A stretch of DNA of 64,000 nt from VRUE01 sp963699225 (lineage in GTDB: Bacteria; Actinomycetota; Thermoleophilia; Solirubrobacterales; 70-9): NCBI GenBank assembly GCA_963699225.1, contig OY969423.1, positions 1,488,001-1,552,000 on the forward strand. The letters are read 5' to 3'. The stretch's first letter is position 1, and each line of letters starts with the position of its first letter. The notes beneath the pieces were generated by a model. The model did no database searches. It saw only the letters and a list, made by a program, of their open reading frames with translations, and was not told where the DNA came from. The position numbers and the translations under genes were made by a program. Shown piece by piece: positions 53,015 to 61,021 of this stretch.

Positions 53015-54586
53015 GTGAGTTCGCGGGCCCGCAATTGGCTGACACCGGCAGCCTGGGTGGCCGCCATCGGCGCAGTCCTCCTGCTCGTCTTCCCAACGGG
53101 CTTCCCCAACTACGACACGATCTACGCGCTCGTTTGGGGGCGCGAATTGGCCCACGGGGTGAGCCCCGACTACGGCGCCGCCCTGCCCCCCACCCCCCAT
53201 CCGCTCGCCGACCTGCTCGGCGTGGTGACGACGCCAATAGGCGACGGCGCGATCACAGTGACGATGATCGTCGCCTACCTCTCGTTGGGCCTGGTCGGCT
53301 ACCTCGTCTACCGCCTCGGCTCCCTCTGGTTCGACCGCCCAATCGGCGCCGTCGCCGCCCTGATCGTCCTAACCCGCGCCCCCTTCCTCTCCAACGGCCT
53401 GCGCGCCTACGTCGACGTCCCCTACATCGCCCTCGTCTTGGGCGCCCTGGTTATAGAGAGCAAGAAGTCCCGGGCTGGCTGGCCAGTGCTCGTTCTGCTC
53501 GCTCTCGCGGGCCTGCTTAGACCTGAGGCCTGGGGGTTCTCGATCGCATACCTGGCCTATCTGCTGCTCGCCCCCGCAGATGCTTCCGCTGCCCCAGCAG
53601 CGACCGATCCCGCCAGCTCGTCCCGACAGAACGGCCCCGAAACCGAGAAGAGGACACCCCTCTCCCGGGCGGATACTCAAATCGCCGGCCTAATTAGGCC
53701 GGCGATTGGACGGGCGAGGGGTGTCCTCTTCTCCTTTCGCGGCGCTGCCCTGGTCGCGCTCGCTCTAGCCGCCCCGATCATCTGGGCCCTCTTCGACTGG
53801 ATCACCACCGGCAGCCCCACCTACTCCTTCACTGGCACCAGGGAAACCGTCGACACCCTCGCCCGCCACACCGGCCCAGTCGACCTCGTCCTCTGGGGCC
53901 CGCGCGCCCTCGGCGAAGTCATGCAGTGGCCAGGGATGGTCGGTGCCCTTGGCGGCATCGTCCTGGGCTTCGCCTTTCTGCGTCGTCGCTCGACCCTCGG
54001 CCTGGTCGCCGCCGTCCTGGCCCTCGGCGCCTTCGCCTTCCTCGCCGCCGCCGGCCTGGCGATCATCGCCCGCTACACGATGCTCGGCGGCGCGATCCTG
54101 GCGATCTTCGTCGCCGTCGGCCTGCTCGGTTGGCGCCTGCTCGAGGCCGGCCACCCCTGGCGCCGCCGCTGGCAGGTCTTCGCCGGCGTCGTGGTGCTGA
54201 TGTTCGTGCTCTGGCTGCCGAACCAGTGGGACCTCGACTCGACCGTGCACAGCGACCTCGCCGACCAGGGCAAGATCGAGCGCGACCTCAGCGAACTCGC
54301 CGACTCCGGTGCCTTCGCCGAGCCGCTCTGCGGTCCGGTCGCCGTGCCGAACCACCGGGCGATCCCGAGGCTGGCATTCAACCTCGACGTCGAGCCGACC
54401 CAGATCGTCAGCGCCAGCGAGGAGGGCGTGCCCGCCCGTGGCTACTTCCTCAAGCCGGCCAGCCCCTTCGTGATCCACAACTTCATCCTCGATCCCAACG
54501 ATCCAACTCGCTTCAAGCTCAGGGTGCCGCACCGCTTCAAACGGGTGGCGAGCAACGACTCCTGGGTCCTCTACAAGCACTGCTGA
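53015..54586 (+). CDS. Polytopic membrane protein, GT-C-like, with palindrome insertion
   Basis: 523 residues, GTG start. After the first helix comes NYDTIYALVWGRELAHGVSPDY, similar to the acidic first loop of GT-C glycosyltransferases, and then about ten helices. A C-terminal soluble domain of ~120 residues (VHSDLADQGKIERDLSELADSGAF ... FKRVASNDSWVLYKHC) resembles the PMT-like end. Residues ~190-240 form a hydrophilic loop in which a long palindromic element (53645-53733) is read in frame. A role in transferring a polyprenyl-linked sugar is possible but not proven; no catalytic pair is certain. Confidence 0.75.
   Translation: MSSRARNWLTPAAWVAAIGAVLLLVFPTGFPNYDTIYALVWGRELAHGVSPDYGAALPPTPHPLADLLGVVTTPIGDGAITVTMIVAYLSLGLVGYLVYRLGSLWFDRPIGAVAALIVLTRAPFLSNGLRAYVDVPYIALVLGALVIESKKSRAGWPVLVLLALAGLLRPEAWGFSIAYLAYLLLAPADASAAPAATDPASSSRQNGPETEKRTPLSRADTQIAGLIRPAIGRARGVLFSFRGAALVALALAAPIIWALFDWITTGSPTYSFTGTRETVDTLARHTGPVDLVLWGPRALGEVMQWPGMVGALGGIVLGFAFLRRRSTLGLVAAVLALGAFAFLAAAGLAIIARYTMLGGAILAIFVAVGLLGWRLLEAGHPWRRRWQVFAGVVVLMFVLWLPNQWDLDSTVHSDLADQGKIERDLSELADSGAFAEPLCGPVAVPNHRAIPRLAFNLDVEPTQIVSASEEGVPARGYFLKPASPFVIHNFILDPNDPTRFKLRVPHRFKRVASNDSWVLYKHC
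53645..53733. repeat. Long palindromic element inside a CDS
   Basis: Outer arms 53645-53667 and 53711-53733 pair over 23 bp with one mismatch (left arm starts GAGAAGAGGACACCCCT). Inside lies a perfect 28-bp palindrome (53680-53707, core GGCCTAATTAGGCC). In reverse complement the order is outer arm, inner hairpin, TGAGT, outer arm, as in the elements at 26294 and 32641. Confidence 0.8.
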
Positions 54587-54607
54587 TCGCTGTAGGCTGG
54601 CGCCGCA

Positions 54608-55483
54608 ATGGCCGGCGGCTTCAAACGATCGGGCCTTTTCGGGTTGATCGGCGTGGTCGTGGTGGCGATCGTCGTCGCAGTAATCGCCTCGACCGCCGGC
54701 AACGAAGCCAACCCGAAGGGAACGCTGGCGCTGATCTTCGGCGTGATCGCGATCTTCGTGGTGATTCTCTTCGTCCTGCAGCGATCTGACCTCGAGCGGA
54801 CCGCCGGCGGCGACGCCAAGGCTGTGCAGCGAGCGATCGCCGAGGGAGGTGACACGATCGAGGATCCGACGACGATGGACGAACAGCAGCTCTGGGCGGC
54901 GTTGGCGGTGAAGCCGATCGACAACGAGGCGATCAAGGCTCGCGCTCAGATGTGGGACGCCGGCCGGCGCAGCCTGCGGCTCGGCATGATCGTGACGCTG
55001 TTGATCTTCCTCACCGTCCCCTCGATCTATCTCTTCGAAAGCTTCCTACCGCTGCTGATCGGCGGGCCGCTGATCGTGATCGCGGCGCTCTACGGCAGCT
55101 TCCGCGCCCTCGCCCCCGGCGGCGAGATGGACAGCGCCTACGACAAGGTCGGGTTGGCGATGGCACCGCTCGGTTTCGAGGTGACCGAGCGGCCCAAGGT
55201 CAACATCGAGGTGCGCGAAGCGACAACCGGCCGGGTCGGCCCGAAGATCCACGGAGCGCTGGTGCTGAGCGGCGAGCGGCACGGGCGGCCGGTCTCCGTC
55301 CGCCTCGGCGACAAATCGAGCGAGGTGAGCCTGCGCGAGCCCTGCAAGGAGTACGCCGCCGGCTCGAAACGAGTCAAGGTCGAGAGCGGACCGGAGGGAA
55401 TCGCCGTCACGCGCAAGGGCGGCCAACCGGCCGACTGGCTCTGCGACCTCTGGCTCGCCGAGCGCCTCGCCGACGTTGCCTGA
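54608..55483 (+). CDS. Membrane protein of unknown function
   Basis: 291 residues. One or two helices at the N-terminus (LFGLIGVVVVAIVVAVIAS and LALIFGVIAIFVVILFVL), a cytoplasmic-looking acidic region, a second pair (LRLGMIVTLLIFLTVPSIYLFESF and LLIGGPLIVIAALYGSF), then a soluble C-terminal domain of ~120 residues (KVGLAMAPLGFEVTERPKVNIEVREATTGRVGPKIHGALVLSGERHGRPVSVRLGDKSSEV). That domain has several beta strands and may be extracellular or cytoplasmic. I do not recognise a family. It lies 21 bp after the previous membrane protein and may be co-transcribed. Confidence 0.75.
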   Translation: MAGGFKRSGLFGLIGVVVVAIVVAVIASTAGNEANPKGTLALIFGVIAIFVVILFVLQRSDLERTAGGDAKAVQRAIAEGGDTIEDPTTMDEQQLWAALAVKPIDNEAIKARAQMWDAGRRSLRLGMIVTLLIFLTVPSIYLFESFLPLLIGGPLIVIAALYGSFRALAPGGEMDSAYDKVGLAMAPLGFEVTERPKVNIEVREATTGRVGPKIHGALVLSGERHGRPVSVRLGDKSSEVSLREPCKEYAAGSKRVKVESGPEGIAVTRKGGQPADWLCDLWLAERLADVA

Positions 55484-55522
55484 GGCGATAGCGACCGAGG
55501 ACGCCGGCATGCGCCGATCAGA

Positions 55523-56329
55523 TCACCTCAGGTGCTCGACCCGCTCGACCGCGGCGTGAGTCGCCGAGGCGAGCTTGGGATCGGCGAGCTCGATTCCAGC
55601 GGGTAGCTCGACGTGCAGCTCGCTGGATGGATCGACGCGCAAGCGCAGAGAACCGCCGCTGCGCGAGCCGAGCACATGGCCGCCGCGGCCGCGGTCCTCG
55701 CTGATGAAATGGAGGTGGTAACCGCTGACCTCGATCCCCTCGGCGTAGTCGGGGAAGCGAAAGCCGAGCATCGTTCCCGCAACGTCGGTCAGCTCGAAGA
55801 CGTGCTGCTCGGCGACGACCTCGGTCAGCGGCCGGTAGGGCGGGCTCTGACGCGGCACCGAGCGGGCGCGGACGAGCGCGAAGCGCCCGTCGATGCGAAT
55901 CGCGCAGGAGGCGGTGCTGGCTGGGACCAGGCGGTCGAGCTGGGCGAGCAGCTCATCGTGGTCGAGCGGCCCGGCGATCTCCGTATCGAGCGAAGGCGTG
56001 AAGCCGGTCACCACCGCAAACGGCGTCTTCGTCTCGGCAGCGATCTCGGTGACGTTGCCGTCGACATCGGCGCGGTAGAAGCTGCCGTCGATGGCGATCA
56101 TCTCGCCGTCGAGCCCGTCGAGTGTCCCCAGCCCCAGATCGCCGTGCTCGGCCAGCTCGGCGAAGGAGAGGTCGCCATCGTAGGCACCCTCGAGCAGAGC
56201 CGCGATCGTCGAAGCCTGGAAGAGCACGTGCGGCTCCTGCCCGGCGTGCAGTTCCGCCTCGCGCAGCGTCTCCACGTGCAGCGATCTGATCCAGCGCTCA
56301 TCCAGCACGCCGCCAGTCTCCCAGGACAT
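55523..56329 (-). CDS. budA: Alpha-acetolactate decarboxylase
   Basis: 268 residues, slightly above the usual ~240-260. It converts 2-acetolactate to acetoin and CO2. Landmarks: GDLGLGTLDGLDGEMIAIDGSFYRAD in the N-terminal half and the zinc site GYHLHFISEDRGRGGHVLG, with two His in HLH and a third in GGHVL. A conserved Glu is in VVAEQHVFEL, and an Arg in the final part (GGSLRLRV) matches the catalytic region. No acetolactate synthase (alsS) or butanediol dehydrogenase is adjacent, so its acetolactate must come from elsewhere, for example the branched-chain amino acid pathway. Confidence 0.93.
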   Translation of the reverse strand: MSWETGGVLDERWIRSLHVETLREAELHAGQEPHVLFQASTIAALLEGAYDGDLSFAELAEHGDLGLGTLDGLDGEMIAIDGSFYRADVDGNVTEIAAETKTPFAVVTGFTPSLDTEIAGPLDHDELLAQLDRLVPASTASCAIRIDGRFALVRARSVPRQSPPYRPLTEVVAEQHVFELTDVAGTMLGFRFPDYAEGIEVSGYHLHFISEDRGRGGHVLGSRSGGSLRLRVDPSSELHVELPAGIELADPKLASATHAAVERVEHLR

Positions 56330-56352
56330 ATGGACCCATAAGCTCAGGCGCG

Positions 56353-57792
56353 ATGCTGAGACGAGCGACGCAGACCACGATGGGGCGCGTCATCCTGCTT
56401 GTCTCCGCGGTCGCGGTCCTGCTGCTGGGCAGCGCCGCTGTAGCTCACTTCCTGCTCGGCCAGTACGGCGACTTCGGCGAGGCGCTCTGGTCGGCGGTGC
56501 TGCATGTACTCGACCCCTCCAGCCTGCACGATGACGTCGATGGGGCAGAACGGGCCGTCGGCCTCTTCCAGGCGGTGATCGGGCTCGTCCTCCTCGTCGG
56601 CCTGCTCTTCACCTTCGTCGCCGAGGTCGTTGCCAACTCGCTGGAGCGGATCGGCCAGGGGGACCGGCCGGTCACCTGCAGTGACCACCTGCTCGTCGTC
56701 GGTGGCATCGACCTCGCCTCGGTGGCGGCCTCGGCCGCGTCTGAGGCTCAGCTCGAGACCGAGCTGAAGCGGCTCGTCCTGCTCGCCCCCGAGTCGGCCC
56801 GCGACTCGCGCCCCCAGATCCTCGACGACCTCGAGGACTCCGCCGGCGGCGGGCTCAAGTTCGACCTGATCTTCGGCGACACCGCGGGCGACTCGGGCTT
56901 CGAGCTGGCCGGCGCGGAGCGGGCACGGGCGATCCTGCTGATGCCCTCGACCAGCGGGCCGGTTGCCGCCGAGGCGGCTGACGTTGAGGTGGCCCAGAGC
57001 GGCCTCGCCCTGCTCGACTACCTGAAGGAGCGCAAGGCGGACCCGATGGTGCGGCTGCTCTTCCGCCGCGGCCGCAACGTCGACGCCAGCTGGGAGCTCT
57101 TCCCATCCCACTGGGACGCGGTGGTCGGCGATCGCACCGTCTCCGCCCTGCTGCGGTTGGCGATTACGCGCCCACCGGCGCTGAAGAAGCTGCCGGGCTG
57201 GGTCGCCGAGCACGGCTCGCCCGAGCCCTTCACCAAACTCGTCGACGCCGCCTGGAAGACGGCGCAAAGGGCGGGAGGGCCACTGCGGCTGACGATCGTC
57301 GGCTGCGGCATCAACGCACCGGCGCTGATGGAGGATCTGGCCGAAGTCGGGGCGGAGAGCTTCGCCGTGACGATGATCGCGCCGCGGCCGGCCTTCGATC
57401 GCTACCTCGGCACGGCGGAACCGTCGGGCGTGCGCCTCCACTACATAGAAGCGGTGCCGACCGACACCAACCACCTGCCGCGCAGCCTGATCGAGTCACG
57501 GCCGCACATGGTCATCGTCACCCCCAGCCCGACCGACTGGAACCAGCGCGGCTCCGACGCCAGCGCGACGCTCTCGATCCTGCGCGTGCTGAGCACGGCG
57601 GGCGGGCGCGAGCTGCCAGTGCTGGCCGAGCTCTTCCTCTCCGAGAGCGCCAAACGACTGCCCAGCGACCCGCGTTTGCTCGCTATCTCCACCACGCGTT
57701 CGGTGGCGACCGCGGTCGCGCTCAGCCTCTTCGACCCCGAGCGCGCCGCCGAGCTGGAGCGCCAGCTCGCCGCCGGTGCCGCCGATCATTGA
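56353..57792 (+). CDS. CASTOR/POLLUX-like ion channel protein
   Basis: 479 residues. Two membrane helices (residues ~12-35 and ~70-95) frame a pore loop (FGEALWSAVLHVLDPSSLHDD) in the manner of the CASTOR/POLLUX/DMI1 family, whose filter is ADxG-like rather than the K+ channel TVGYG. The rest is cytoplasmic with two RCK-type Rossmann domains: DHLLVVGGIDLASVAASAASEAQLETEL and LRLTIVGCGINAPALMEDLAEVGAESF. In plants these are nuclear-envelope channels that gate Ca2+/K+ flow; bacterial members are uncharacterised. The ion selectivity here is not readable. Confidence 0.8.
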   Translation: MLRRATQTTMGRVILLVSAVAVLLLGSAAVAHFLLGQYGDFGEALWSAVLHVLDPSSLHDDVDGAERAVGLFQAVIGLVLLVGLLFTFVAEVVANSLERIGQGDRPVTCSDHLLVVGGIDLASVAASAASEAQLETELKRLVLLAPESARDSRPQILDDLEDSAGGGLKFDLIFGDTAGDSGFELAGAERARAILLMPSTSGPVAAEAADVEVAQSGLALLDYLKERKADPMVRLLFRRGRNVDASWELFPSHWDAVVGDRTVSALLRLAITRPPALKKLPGWVAEHGSPEPFTKLVDAAWKTAQRAGGPLRLTIVGCGINAPALMEDLAEVGAESFAVTMIAPRPAFDRYLGTAEPSGVRLHYIEAVPTDTNHLPRSLIESRPHMVIVTPSPTDWNQRGSDASATLSILRVLSTAGGRELPVLAELFLSESAKRLPSDPRLLAISTTRSVATAVALSLFDPERAAELERQLAAGAADH

Positions 57793-57802
57793 GAATCGAC
57801 GC

Positions 57803-58693
57803 ATGGCGGCGATAGAGCTCCGCGGCGTGGTCAAGCGCTTCGGCCCAATTACGGCGGTTGACGGACTCGACCTCGATGTGCCCGCGGGGATCTGCCTCGG
57901 GCTGCTCGGGCCCAACGGCGCCGGCAAGTCGACGACGATGCGGCTGCTCACCGGCCAGGCGATCGCCGACGAGGGCGAGCTGCGGGTGCTCGACCACGAG
58001 CTGCCCGCCGACGCCAAGGCGGCGCGGGCCGAGATGGGGGTTGTGCCGCAGCTCGACAACCTCGACGTCGACGTCACGGTCGAAGACAACCTCGCCGTCT
58101 TCGCCCGCCTCTACCGCGTGCCCGACGTCGGCGCCGCGGTCGACAAAGCGCTCGACCTGGCGCGCCTGCGTGAGCGGCGCGGTGACGCGGTCGACGAGCT
58201 ATCGGGCGGGATGCGCCGGCGGCTGCTGCTCGCCCGCGGTCTCGTCCACGAGCCGAAGCTGATCCTGCTCGACGAGCCGACCGTCGGCCTCGACCCCCAG
58301 ATCCGCACTGAGCTCTGGACCCTGATCGACAACCTGCGCTCGCGCGGCACGACGATTCTGATGTCGACCCACTACATCGAGGAGGCCGAGCGCCTCGCCG
58401 ACGAGGTCGCCGTGGTCAACAAGGGGAAAGTGATCGCCCGGGCGACGCCGGCCGAGCTGATCGAGATGCACGCGGGCACTCATACCGCCGAGGTCTACGG
58501 GCCACCCGAACGGCTGACCGAAGTGCGGGCGATCGCCGAGGAGCAGGGCCTGCCGGTGCGGCCCGCCGGTCCCGCGATCGCGATCGTCGGCTCCGAGCGC
58601 GCCGCCGACGGTGCCGTACCTGAGGACGCCGTCGTCCGCGCCGCCTCGCTCGAGGACGTCTTCGTATTGCTGACAGGAGCGGAGGCGGAATGA
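57803..58693 (+). CDS. ABC transporter ATP-binding protein (NodI/DrrA type)
   Basis: 296 residues from ATG 57803, 10 bp after the channel gene. Walker A is GPNGAGKST (36-44), the signature DELSGGMRRRLLLARGL, Walker B LILLDEPTVGLDPQ and the switch His in STHYIEEAERLADEVAV. The C-terminal ~80 residues are the DrrA/NodI regulatory extension. It energises the permease that overlaps it by 4 bp (ATGA). Exported substrate, often a lipid, polysaccharide or antibiotic in this family, is unknown. Confidence 0.93.
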   Translation: MAAIELRGVVKRFGPITAVDGLDLDVPAGICLGLLGPNGAGKSTTMRLLTGQAIADEGELRVLDHELPADAKAARAEMGVVPQLDNLDVDVTVEDNLAVFARLYRVPDVGAAVDKALDLARLRERRGDAVDELSGGMRRRLLLARGLVHEPKLILLDEPTVGLDPQIRTELWTLIDNLRSRGTTILMSTHYIEEAERLADEVAVVNKGKVIARATPAELIEMHAGTHTAEVYGPPERLTEVRAIAEEQGLPVRPAGPAIAIVGSERAADGAVPEDAVVRAASLEDVFVLLTGAEAE

Positions 58694-59481
58694 GCGACGG
58701 GACCACGGCCAAGCTGCGGCGACTGGAACCGGCGGCGATCGCCGGGATCATGAGCCGCGAGGTCGCCAACTTCCGCACCTACTGGAAGGGGACGACCTTC
58801 TCCAGCATCCTCGAACCGATCGTCTATCTGCTCGCCTTCGGCCTCGGCCTCAGCGCGACGCTGGTCGACGAAGTCAACGGCGTCCCCTACATCCAGTTCG
58901 TCGGCACTGGCATGGTCGCCACCGCGGTGATCTTCTCCAGCGCCCTGCCGGCGATGTTCGGCACCTTCGTCAAGCACCGCTTCCAGAACACCTACGACGC
59001 GATCCTCGCCGCGCCGGTCGACGTCGAGGAGCTGGTCACCGCCGAGATGCTCTGGATCGCCCTGCGCTCCGGCACCTACGGCTGCGTGCCGCTGCTGGTC
59101 ACGATCGGCTTCGGCCTCGACCCGGCCTGGGGCATGCTGCTGGTGCCGTTCTTCTGCTTCGCCACCGCGCTCGGCTTCGCCGGCTTCGGCATCGCGATGG
59201 CGGCGACCGTGGCCAAGATCGACCAGTTCAACTACGTCACCGCGCTCTGCATCACGCCGCTCTTCCTCGTCGCCGGCACCTTCTTCCCGATCGAAGGCCT
59301 GCCCGAGGGCTTCCAGGTGATCGCCCAGCTCAACCCCCTGCACCAGCTGGTCGAACTGGTCCGCGGCGGCGCCTTCGGCTTCGAGGCGGTCGACATCGCC
59401 CGCTTCGCCTTCCTCGTCGGCTTCGCCCTGCTGACCTGGCGCATCGCGATCAACCGCATGCAAAACCGCCTGATCGACTGA
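58690..59481 (+). CDS. ABC-2 type transporter permease (NodJ/DrrB type)
   Basis: 263 residues. Six helices in the ABC-2 layout, with VANFRTYWKGTTFSSILEPIVYLLAFGLGL at the start and the family motif in FLVAGTFFPIEGLPEGFQVIAQLNPLHQLVELVRGG. The final helix ends in a short basic tail. It pairs with the overlapping ATPase gene to form an exporter. Nothing in the neighbourhood fixes the cargo; it lies just upstream of the SRP RNA gene, which is on the other strand. Confidence 0.92.
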   Translation: MSDGTTAKLRRLEPAAIAGIMSREVANFRTYWKGTTFSSILEPIVYLLAFGLGLSATLVDEVNGVPYIQFVGTGMVATAVIFSSALPAMFGTFVKHRFQNTYDAILAAPVDVEELVTAEMLWIALRSGTYGCVPLLVTIGFGLDPAWGMLLVPFFCFATALGFAGFGIAMAATVAKIDQFNYVTALCITPLFLVAGTFFPIEGLPEGFQVIAQLNPLHQLVELVRGGAFGFEAVDIARFAFLVGFALLTWRIAINRMQNRLID

Positions 59482-59550
59482 GGCTGAAATGGACCGTGCG
59501 CCCCGTCCTCCGAGACAAGGCCACCGGGCGTGTCCGTCGTGGTCGGCTCG

Positions 59551-59646
59551 AGCCGGGCTCTCCTGCGGCACCCGCGGCTTCCGCTTAAGGCTGCTTCCTT
59601 CCGGACCTGACCTGGTTCGCGTGCCTACGTCGCGCAGGACCCGGCC
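59551..59646 (-). ncRNA. ffs: Signal recognition particle RNA, small bacterial type (4.5S)
   Basis: On the minus strand the invariant domain IV sequence GGTCAGGTCCGGAAGGAAGC occurs in full, which binds the Ffh protein. Flanking segments pair (GGCCGGGTCCTGCG with CGCAGGAGAGCCCGGC), giving a rod of about 96 nt. Ends are set by this outermost pairing and may be off by a few nt. The 128 bp from 59647 to 59774 hold no gene; they should contain its promoter. Confidence 0.93.
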
Positions 59647-59774
59647 GTCAACACCTTCCGCGACGCACTGACCCCGACGGTCAGCCCCTCGGAACGGGAT
59701 TCGGCCCCGCTAAAGCGGATTTCGGGTGACAGGGCACCGCTGATTCCCCGCCTAGCACGGTCCGTGACCATCGT

Positions 59775-59812
59775 ATCCGCATTCGCCCCAAGTGGCAGGA
59801 GCGAATGCGGAT
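59775..59812 (-). terminator. Hairpin downstream of secreted-protein gene
   Basis: ATCCGCATTCG and CGAATGCGGAT form an 11-bp perfect stem with a 16-nt loop, 16 bp past the stop of the gene at 59829. Confidence 0.6.
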
Positions 59813-59828
59813 CTGTGGTGGAAGCCGG

Positions 59829-60914
59829 TCATCGCCGGATCAGGCGGCGGCTCTTGGTCACGGTCGCGGTGACCTTGCCGGCGTGGACTTTTTGGCGGAC
59901 CAGCAGGCGCCTGCGCTTCGCGACCTGCTTGCGCGCCTGCGGCTTCACCCGCAGGACGAGCAGCTTGGACTTGCCGCTGCGCAAGCGCACCGTGCGCTTC
60001 AGCGTGGCCGGGCGGTGCTTGCGCAGCAGGCCCTGGGCCGTGGTCTGGCAGGCGTGGCCGATCTTGCGCGGGCACTTGACGCGGACGAAGAGCTTCTTGC
60101 CTTTGCCGCCAAGCACCGCCGTGCCCGGGTTCGCCTGGCGCAGCAGTTCTTCGAGGCGCTGAGAATCAAAGGCGCCCGTACTGTTGCCGCCGTTGCCTTT
60201 TCCTTTGCCGTTACCTTTTTTGCCACCGCGCCCGATACCGTCGGAGGCGCTGAGCACGACGTTGTCGTAGTCGGCGTTGCCGGTGACCAGGACACCGGTG
60301 CCGGTGGTGTAGCTGCTGGTGATCTGGATCCGGTATTCGTCGCCTGGCGTGAGGCTTTCCGGATCGATTGAGCCCCGCGATACGCCGGTCCAGGAGTTGG
60401 CCCCAGCGAGGGTCGTCGGCGCGATCAAGGTCAGCGCTTCGCCCTCTTGGGTGACGTCGATCAAGCGCACGGTGTATTCCGCCGAGTTGCCGGCCACCGC
60501 GAGCAACTGATCGACGCTGGCGCGGCGGTCGAGACTGAGGCTGATTGTTGTCGCTTCGCTACCGACGACTCCGGAGTAGGTGAATCCGGGGCTTTCCCAC
60601 ACTCCCCTCGTTGTGCCGCCCACGGCGCTTACGCCGACAACGCCGGTGTAGGCGCTGCGGATGAAGCCACCACCGTCGGCGCCGCCCGTTTCCTGGAAGC
60701 TGTTGGTGACGGTGGCGCAGAGGAGCGGCGGCAGGCAGAGACCGTCGCTGCCGGAGGACGAGGTCCAGCCGGCGGCGCTGCCGCTGAAGCCGCGAGAGGC
60801 GGCAGCTGGCGGGTACTTGCTGACCGCTGCACCGGCAGCGGTCGCAAACGCCAGGGCCAAGGCAAGGGTTGCCGCGACCGTAAGTGCGACACGGCGGGCT
60901 GGTGAAGCAAGCAT
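59829..60914 (-). CDS. Secreted protein with basic C-terminal tail, unknown
   Basis: 361 residues. Signal peptide RRVALTVAATLALALAFATAAGA is followed by a beta-rich region of about 190 residues with two Cys (LCLPPLLCA), high Ser/Gly/Thr, and the look of a carbohydrate-binding-like jelly roll (YTGVVGVSAVGG ... SIDPESLTPGDEYRIQITSSYTTG). A Gly/Lys/Asn linker leads to a highly basic C-terminal domain of ~130 residues (KKLFVRVKCPRKIGHACQTT and KRTVRLRSGKSKLLVLRV) with two Cys. That basic end is repeated in style, not sequence, in other secreted proteins of this lineage and may bind the cell wall. No named family. Confidence 0.75.
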   Translation of the reverse strand: MLASPARRVALTVAATLALALAFATAAGAAVSKYPPAAASRGFSGSAAGWTSSSGSDGLCLPPLLCATVTNSFQETGGADGGGFIRSAYTGVVGVSAVGGTTRGVWESPGFTYSGVVGSEATTISLSLDRRASVDQLLAVAGNSAEYTVRLIDVTQEGEALTLIAPTTLAGANSWTGVSRGSIDPESLTPGDEYRIQITSSYTTGTGVLVTGNADYDNVVLSASDGIGRGGKKGNGKGKGNGGNSTGAFDSQRLEELLRQANPGTAVLGGKGKKLFVRVKCPRKIGHACQTTAQGLLRKHRPATLKRTVRLRSGKSKLLVLRVKPQARKQVAKRRRLLVRQKVHAGKVTATVTKSRRLIRR

Positions 60915-61021
60915 CGGGTCTCCTCTTCGCTCGTTGCGCCCCAGACGGGCATTACCGAGTTTTAAGTACCCAACGAATTCAGTGCCGCTCCGCCCGTGGA
61001 CAAACGTAGGATCGGCGCCAC

